Program-made: the position numbers and the translations under genes
Shown here: piece by piece, positions 58,236 to 64,000 of the stretch
Position numbering within the stretch: position 1 is the stretch's first letter
Layout of the letters: every line of letters begins with the position of its first letter
Notes under the pieces: generated by a model
Seen by the model: only the letters and a program-made list of their open reading frames with translations
Databases searched by the model: none
What the model was told of the DNA's origin: nothing
Source of the DNA: Asterias rubens
Taxonomy: Eukaryota; Echinodermata; Asteroidea; Forcipulatida; Asteriidae
Reading direction: 5' to 3'
Assembly (NCBI RefSeq): GCF_902459465.1
Contig: NC_047082.1
Span: 1,302,001 to 1,366,000, forward strand
DNA: 64,000 bases

Positions 58236-58615
58236 GTTTGGCCATTGTTATCTAAAATAAAATTAGCTTAGAACACTGCCTTTCTAAGAAATTAACTATT
58301 CATTAAGCTGATGTTCTACCGTTGCAATGTGACACTTGAGCTGTTTCTCTGCATATTTATATTATGTTTGTTCGGCCAACTCTATCTAAAAATAAGCTTC
58401 ACTGCCTAAAAGCAATTAATTAATTAGCTTTGTTGTTATCTGCCATTGCAACGTGACACTTCAGTTGATTCTCTGCGTATTTATATTATGTTTGTTTGGC
58501 CAACTGGAACTCTATCTTAAAATAAGCTTCACTGCCTAAAAGCAATTAATTACTTTTATTGTTATTTTGCCGTTGCGATGTAACACTTCAGTTGATTCTC
58601 TGTGTATTTTTAGAC
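58236..58615 (+). repeat. Tandem repeat, about 130-bp unit, three copies
   Basis: Each copy has 'agcttcactgcctaaaagca', 'gttgcaa(t/c)gtgacactt' and 'gattctctgcgtatttatat'. The first copy is the most diverged. No gene is visible from 57650 to 58236; a donor-like CAG|GTAAGG at 57652 lacks a convincing exon. Confidence 0.75.
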
Positions 58616-59287
58616 AAAGCAAGTCTCATGCTTTTTGAAAAACTCTGTAGGGTTTTGCTCAAAGTTTCTTAAGTGGCGGAATTGGGTTCCCTAGACCTTA
58701 AAATGATACTCAACCAAACCATTTTTTTGTTTCAGAGCCAAAACTCACTCAAATGAGATTTTCACATGGTTTTATTTACCAGCAAGTTAACTTTATATAA
58801 ATAGTTTCCTCTCATATTTTGTTTTGTTCAGACATGATTAAACAGTCCTAGCTGCATTTTCTTCTTTAATTAATATTAAACAAAACCTTAAGACCGTCAG
58901 ACTTGTCCGGTTGAAAGTTTGAGCCCTGCAATTTAATTGTTTTACTTATATTTTATATATAATCATTACCCATTTTTACCCTCCATCCTCTTAATAGTTT
59001 CCATATCCATTCGCCACTTTTTCATTCAATAAGTTTAAGATTTTATCTTTATTTAGCTTTTAGGTAGGCTAGTCTGTACTTACTAAAAGATATATATACT
59101 CAACAAATAGATGGAAATGTAATTTTGTTTTTCAGCAACAATGTCATTGACCAGTTGACTCAATGAGTCAAACAGAATAAAGTGGCAATAGCAGTGGGAT
59201 GGGGGTTAGTTCAGTTTACTAAGTTGTAGTACTTGGTACTTAATAGTTCTTAATAGTACTTTAATCTAATAATAGTTCTGAGAAGAC

Positions 59288-59424
59288 GACGGAAAAGTTT
59301 CCGTATGGCGCCACCACTTTTTCATTCAATATGAAATAATATAGTATCTAATTTACCTCAATGAGATATCCCTTTTTGTAAAAATGATTGAAAAGGTGGT
59401 GGCGCCATACGGAAAGTTATCCAA
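59288..59424. mobile_element. MITE family M2, near-perfect inverted repeat
   Basis: 'gaaaagtttccgtatggcgc' + 'caccactttttcattcaat' at the left is mirrored by 'attgaaaaggtggtggcgcc' + 'atacggaaagtt' at the right, with 'caatgagatatccctttttg' between. Partners lie at 42636-42965. Confidence 0.85.
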
Positions 59425-59607
59425 GGCGACAACAAAATTGGGGTTTGGGTACTAGTACTAGTAGAGTTCTACATGTACTGTACGTAGTAGTAGTACCCAA
59501 ACCCAAATTTTTGTTTTAAAAATTAACGTAAATAATGTAAACTATAATTTTATAAACAATTTGATTTAATATCTGATTTTCCTCATGTCGTCTTCTCAGA
59601 ACTTTTA

Positions 59608-59935
59608 AAGCCATTGGACCCTTTCGGTAAACAGAGTTGTCCAAAGGCCCACACTTCGTGTATCACAACTTATATATAAAATAACAAACCTGTGAACATT
59701 TAGGCTCAATCGGTCATCGGAGTCGGGAGAAAATAACGGGGAAACCCACCCTTGTTTTCGCACGTTTCGCAGTGTCATGACATGTGTTTAAAATAAGTCC
59801 GTAATTCTCTACAATGAGAATTTATAATTGTTTTGATGTTTTCTCGAAAAGTAAAGCATTTCGTGGAATAATATTTCAAGACTCAAGAGAAATCTTTCAA
59901 GAGAAGTCTTTCACCATTACCTTCAGTAAACCCTA
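59608..59935. mobile_element. MITE family M1 variant
   Basis: The body shares 'ataacaaacctgtgaacatt' and 'gctcaatcggtcatcggag' with the 50612 and 52898 copies, but the ends are diverged ('aaagccattggaccctttcg'). Confidence 0.6.
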
Positions 59936-60271
59936 TAAACTATATAAGTAAGTTATTTGTAAATCTGTGAACTTTTCCTTTTCTTCTGTGCCGAAAGTGT
60001 ATAATGGCTTTAATTACTATAATAGTGGCAATTTCATACATGCATACATAATGCATTATTATACCCCAAAAATAGATCAAATTCAAAATCAAAAATAAAT
60101 GTTTGATTTTTGTTTAGATTGAGAAAATGATTCTTTCTTTTTTTGCAAAATGAGTCCTGGTTGAGCTTAATAATATTTAACATTTGTGTGGCAAGGATGT
60201 CCATATCTGACTGCCAGTTTATCAACTTCATTTAGGTCAACGAAATCCACGAAAATAATAACAAAACTTAC

Positions 60272-60430
60272 TTGGTTTGTGTCCAAACGAGAGAGAGTGA
60301 ATGAAGAATTCCAAGCAGACAAAATTGACCATGTGGATAATAGCGCCCTCTGTAGTCGAAAACAGCTATTAATTAGACTTGCACAGTCGAATTCCGTTTT
60401 ACTGCGGCTCAGACATGTTGTTGAAAACAC
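60272..60430 (-). other. Candidate 5' non-coding exon of a minus-strand gene
   Basis: On the minus strand a strong donor (CCAA|GTAAGT at 60272/60271) ends a GC-richer segment that has no long open frame: its only ATG (ATG TCT GAG CCG CAG) is followed at once by TAA. It could be the first exon of POP1, whose ATG exon has an upstream acceptor before 54545. In that case the lectin gene at 56231-57320 would be nested in POP1 intron 1 on the opposite strand. Without transcripts this link is only a possibility. Confidence 0.3.
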
Positions 60431-60459
60431 ACATCTAAGCCAAAGCCATACATTGAACA

Positions 60460-60810
60460 ACGGTGTCGCATGCAATAATGTCCTCTATGCAATACCATCC
60501 AGAGGACAGTATTGCATATGCAACAATGTCCGCCGGACGTTTTTGCATATGCAGTCATGTCCGCCCGGACACTTTTGCATATGCAGTTGTGTCCACAAGC
60601 TAAGTGGGTATTCGCTGCAATCATAAAATAGGTGAATACTCATGCTGCATACTATAGGTTCAGTGCATGCACGCTCGCTTCCGCTCACACATACATGACA
60701 GTCATGTACATGTCCGCCGGACGGTTTTTGCATAGCCCCGGACACGATTGCATATGCAAAAGTGTCCGGAGCGGACAGTATTGCATGGCCAGACACAATT
60801 GCATCTGACA
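60460..60810. promoter_or_regulatory. Cluster of alternating palindromes (TTGCATATGCAA and TGTCCGCCGGACA types)
   Basis: TTGCATATGCAA (perfect palindrome at 60512-60523) recurs in near-identical form at about 60542, 60573 and 60748, and in halves elsewhere. It alternates with GTCCGCCGGAC-type near-palindromes at about 60527, 60558, 60711 and 60763. The cluster lies directly upstream of the candidate minus-strand exon at 60272-60430. It may be a regulatory array or a small palindromic repeat element. Confidence 0.5.
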
Positions 60811-61859
60811 ACGGTCGTTAATTCTGTAAAAAAAAAAAAAAAACATTACATAGAACTCTAGAATTGTTGATTGCATTATTAAACTATTATGAACTATAAC
60901 ATACCTTTAGTGGACCATACAGATATGGGATCAGACTTTGGTATCAAAGCAAGTTGGATCTCCATAACACAACTCAATGATAGTTTTTGGGATTCAAATC
61001 TCACTGGTGTCCAATTGCTTTCACTGCGGTCAGAGTTGTAGTTGGTACCCATCACCTTGCTAAATAATGAGGATCGGTTTGATTAAGTTCTGGGAAGAAA
61101 TACTTGTAGACATTGTATTGTATTCAGCTGAAACTTTCAGAATGTGACTCTAAAACATCTTCATTAACAATGTTGCCCTATAACTCAGCTTTACTATGAC
61201 AAAACACTGCAATCTAACTAATTCTACCTCCATGGTTAAACTAGTCTCCCGAACACCCGAACATTCTACTCGGCGGTAGTAGAATTAAGCAAGACAGTTC
61301 TCTAAGAACAAACTCTACCTGGCAAGTAGATACACACATGGTGTTATCGCAAACCAATAAGATAAACTACACATCCAATCATTTTGATAAATATAAAGCC
61401 ATCGACAACATACAAAGGCTGTGACGAAATCGTTCATTAAAGATCACCTGGTTTATTTGTCACTTTATACGATGTATTTCACAATACACTTACAGTTTGG
61501 GAGAAAATATTACATTGTTTTACAGATTCAAAGTAAAAATAGACAGATAAAAATAAAGTTCATGATGTAGGTAGCCAATTAAAGGTCAGTCATTATACAA
61601 ATGAATTTATTTTGCCAAAAATGCTTTATTACCAGTTTAGTACTTCTCACAGAAATGAATTCAATTATGCAAGTTTTAAAAACTCAGTTATTTCATGTCC
61701 ATGCAAGTCATTGCGTCACACGCCCACTCTGCAGAAGTGAAATTTGCTTTGAATTGAATTTGCTGCAGCTCCAAAGCTGGCATACATTTGTGTGCAGTTT
61801 TACACAAAAACTCAACAACTACAAAATTCAAAGGAGTTTCTTATAACAGAAACTTATAT

Positions 61860-62080
61860 TCTGAGAAGACCTTCGAGCCTTTGAAGATTGTATGTAAAAG
61901 CCAATTCAGTATCAAACTTTTCTTACATCTGAACATAAATCTTCATACAAAAACTAGGTCAATGCTTCCTCCAAAGTCAATGCAACCCAATAGGTGTTAT
62001 CTGGTAATGTTTTGTCATTATATCCAAACTCCTCAAGTTATTAATTTCTTCATATTTAAAGTCTCTCACTGAATTGATTT
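61860..62080 (+). repeat. Dispersed repeat shared with a DHX36 intron
   Basis: 'attctgagaagaccttcgag', 'gtatgtaaaa' and 'aaatcttcatacaaaaacta' match 33765-33900. I see no exon between 60820 and 62270; 61255-61330 carries the 'aagcaagacagttctctaag' block shared with 2350-2395. Confidence 0.55.
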
Positions 62081-62278
62081 TGCTTTTAAAATAGTGAACT
62101 TTTCCATGATAATTTCATCTGAAGTAGTTTTATGTATCATAAAAAACACTCGTTGAGGTAAAAATTTGACTATTGCCTGGTACATTGACTTGCTATTTAA
62201 CAATGTTCACAAAAGTGACAGCTAAAATTTTGAATCCTCAGACTAAAGACAGTTGCTGTGTCACATGGTTTTAAACAC

Positions 62279-62436
62279 CAATACACAATGAGCAAGTTCG
62301 AGTGAGGCACTATAGTCGACTATAGTCGACCATCGGGTGAATTTGCATGGTACCCAGAATGTATTCAATGCATAGGTAACCATGGAACATTGACCAGTGG
62401 TTGACAACTTGCTCAATGCTGAATGAATGTGTATTG
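62279..62436. mobile_element. MITE with inverted termini, family M4
   Basis: 'caatacacaatgagcaagtt' at the left and 'aacttgctcaatgctgaatg' + 'aatgtgtattg' at the right are inverted repeats, and 'actatagtcgactatagtcg' (a palindromic block) and 'accatggaacattgaccagt' lie inside. Confidence 0.7.
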
Positions 62437-62939
62437 AACAATGGTACCAGGGTTTGCTCATCTCAAGGTTGCTAGGCAAAAGCTTGCTCGAAGAGAAATC
62501 ATTTGTTTCTGAGAGTCGCTTTAGCTACACCGTCTTTAGTCTGGCGAGTATGGCTTGGGTGCTCACTTGTGGCCAATCAAATCATTGAACCAGACATTAT
62601 TCAAAGTATAATTTGCAAAATAGTCAGGGATTGATTATTTTAAACATTTGGCACTTAAATTAAATATGAAAATCACAATATATCTTTGCATGGAAGTAGC
62701 TACTTGTGTGGCCTCATGATTAGACACTTTTTTTTTGTTTTCTTAACAAATTTAATAGATTCAACTTCTTAAAAGTGTAATATAGGCCTACTTTGATTCT
62801 TGGAATTGTTCAGGTTTTCTGTGAAAAAAATAGTCATTTTTAGATAGAGTTTCTCACCAGTTATGATTCATTCCGAGAAGACTTTTAATGACAATTTGCG
62901 CCAAACTTTTCAGTCAAACTTTAAAAGTCAAGTACAAAC

Positions 62940-63125
62940 TGGGCCCAGTTTCATGGAGCTGCTTAAGCACAAACAAATTATGCTTACAAGAATAAGGTTA
63001 CCAGCCAAACTACCATGCCATATGTACAATAGCCCACCCCCTATGTGACTGGTATCCTGCTCATTTCTGCTTAGCAGAATTATGTGTCAGGCAAAATAGG
63101 CAGGTCTATGAAATTGGGCCTTGGT
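62940..63125. mobile_element. Foldback repeat family M3
   Basis: Outer arms 'gggcccagtttcatggagct' and 'ggtctatgaaattgggcctt' are inverted, with 'gcttaagcac' and 'ctgcttagcaga' inside. Confidence 0.75.
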
Positions 63126-63727
63126 GTGTCGTGTCCCATGAACATTCTTTCTTTAATGTATACAGACAAGTTTGAGCTGACTACTCAAAACATAAAATGG
63201 ACCACTTCTCAACGACACATCAGAAAAGTTCCTACTCACACTTACAATCTCACGTCACCCAAACAAGACAACAAATTGGTCATGACTGGACAAGACAATG
63301 GGAACTTAGTGGACAGAAACTTTGTACAGAAAAATCAATGTATTTATTCCCAGCATGTCCATCACAGGCCTGGAATTTCATCTGTGAGAGGGCAATTAGG
63401 CCATTTTAATTTTGAAAAGGGCACTCCCATTAGAAAATCTTAAGTCTATTGGGAAACTTTTGAAGGGGCACCAAAGCCAAGACCAGGACAACACAGGCCA
63501 TGGCCTCTGTGACCTCCGTGAAATTCCATGCCTACAATCACAATAAACACAACACTGGTGCAATCATGCTGCAGGTTTTTTTGTGTATTACTGACATGAA
63601 CCAGTTTGTATCACTGTCCTGCAGTAGCAGTTAAATCCATGCATCACACAACGCTTCGGAGAAAACCCCCAATCATTTAACAGTTAAGGTGGATGTAGAG
63701 TTGATGATAGCATCAATTCTGTAGCAG

Positions 63728-63890
63728 CAGGCCTGATACTTCACAGAGGCATCGATGGCAATTGCCTCCATGTCCTCTGGTGATTGCCTTGGTGCCCTTA
63801 AATTGCTCCAGTAGAAATTTACAATTTCCTCATAGGGTGCCCAAAGGAGAAAATGCCTTGGTGTCCTTGCCCATTAAAAAACGCATCATA
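63728..63890 (+). repeat. Dispersed repeat, second copy
   Basis: This is the partner of 54275-54420 in the same orientation. The stretch 63130-63720 has related 'gggcaattaggccatttta'-like and 'gaaggggcacca' pieces but no exon that I can support. Confidence 0.7.
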
Positions 63891-64000
63891 CAGGCCTGGA
63901 GGAGTGCTGTTTTGATGGGCGTTTCTAGTGAATCAAACGGAGCCTGGAGCTGGAGCCTAAGCCAAGGTTAGTAAAAAACACCCAGCTGTATTTGCAGGAT

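Noticed and set aside
60186-60626. 146-residue plus-strand ORF
   Set aside because: It spans the palindrome cluster and shows no domain; a better explanation is a minus-strand 5' exon with regulatory repeats.

Overview
This is animal nuclear DNA with spliced genes, canonical and minor-class introns, tRNA-derived SINEs, foldback MITEs and very large minisatellites. The gene set (CHD1L with a C-terminal BRCT, DHX36, MOSMO, POP1, a C-type lectin) and the style of the repeats point to a marine invertebrate deuterostome. An echinoderm, perhaps a sea star, is my best inference, but the species is not proven by anything in the window.

Layout. (1) 0-8.2 kb: the 3' half of a plus-strand CHD1L/ALC1 gene, covering the linker, macro domain and a BRCT domain. 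Two consecutive introns carry textbook U12-type signals, one GT-AG and one AT-AC. (2) 8.2-30 kb: a region with no recognisable conserved gene, dominated by minisatellites: a 48-bp family containing a palindrome, a 56-bp family bracketed by inverted arms, 54- and 51-bp families, and a 49-bp family. It also holds a spliced transcript candidate with a 52-codon ORF. A minus-strand candidate gene lies at 21.6-27.4 kb; its exon-like modules are repeated, partly through a fresh 1882-bp tandem duplication. (3) 30.1-42.3 kb, minus: a complete DHX36 gene in 20 coding exons, with the last codons overlapping the end of the 49-bp minisatellite. (4) 43.0-46.1 kb, plus: MOSMO as a single coding exon, head to head with DHX36 across a short candidate bidirectional promoter. 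(5) 46.8-54.5 kb, minus: POP1, the RNase P/MRP scaffold, in 8 coding exons. (6) 56.2-57.3 kb, plus: two exons encoding a full C-type lectin domain. (7) 57.4-64 kb: repeats, MITEs, a cluster of palindromes near 60.5 kb, and a possible 5' non-coding exon of a minus-strand gene.

The named genes act in separate pathways: PARP-dependent chromatin remodelling, G-quadruplex resolution, Hedgehog attenuation, tRNA/rRNA processing and carbohydrate or ligand binding. Apart from the shared DHX36/MOSMO promoter region I see no functional grouping. Exon boundaries were placed by hand from splice motifs, reading-frame continuity and recalled family sequence; no alignment was run.
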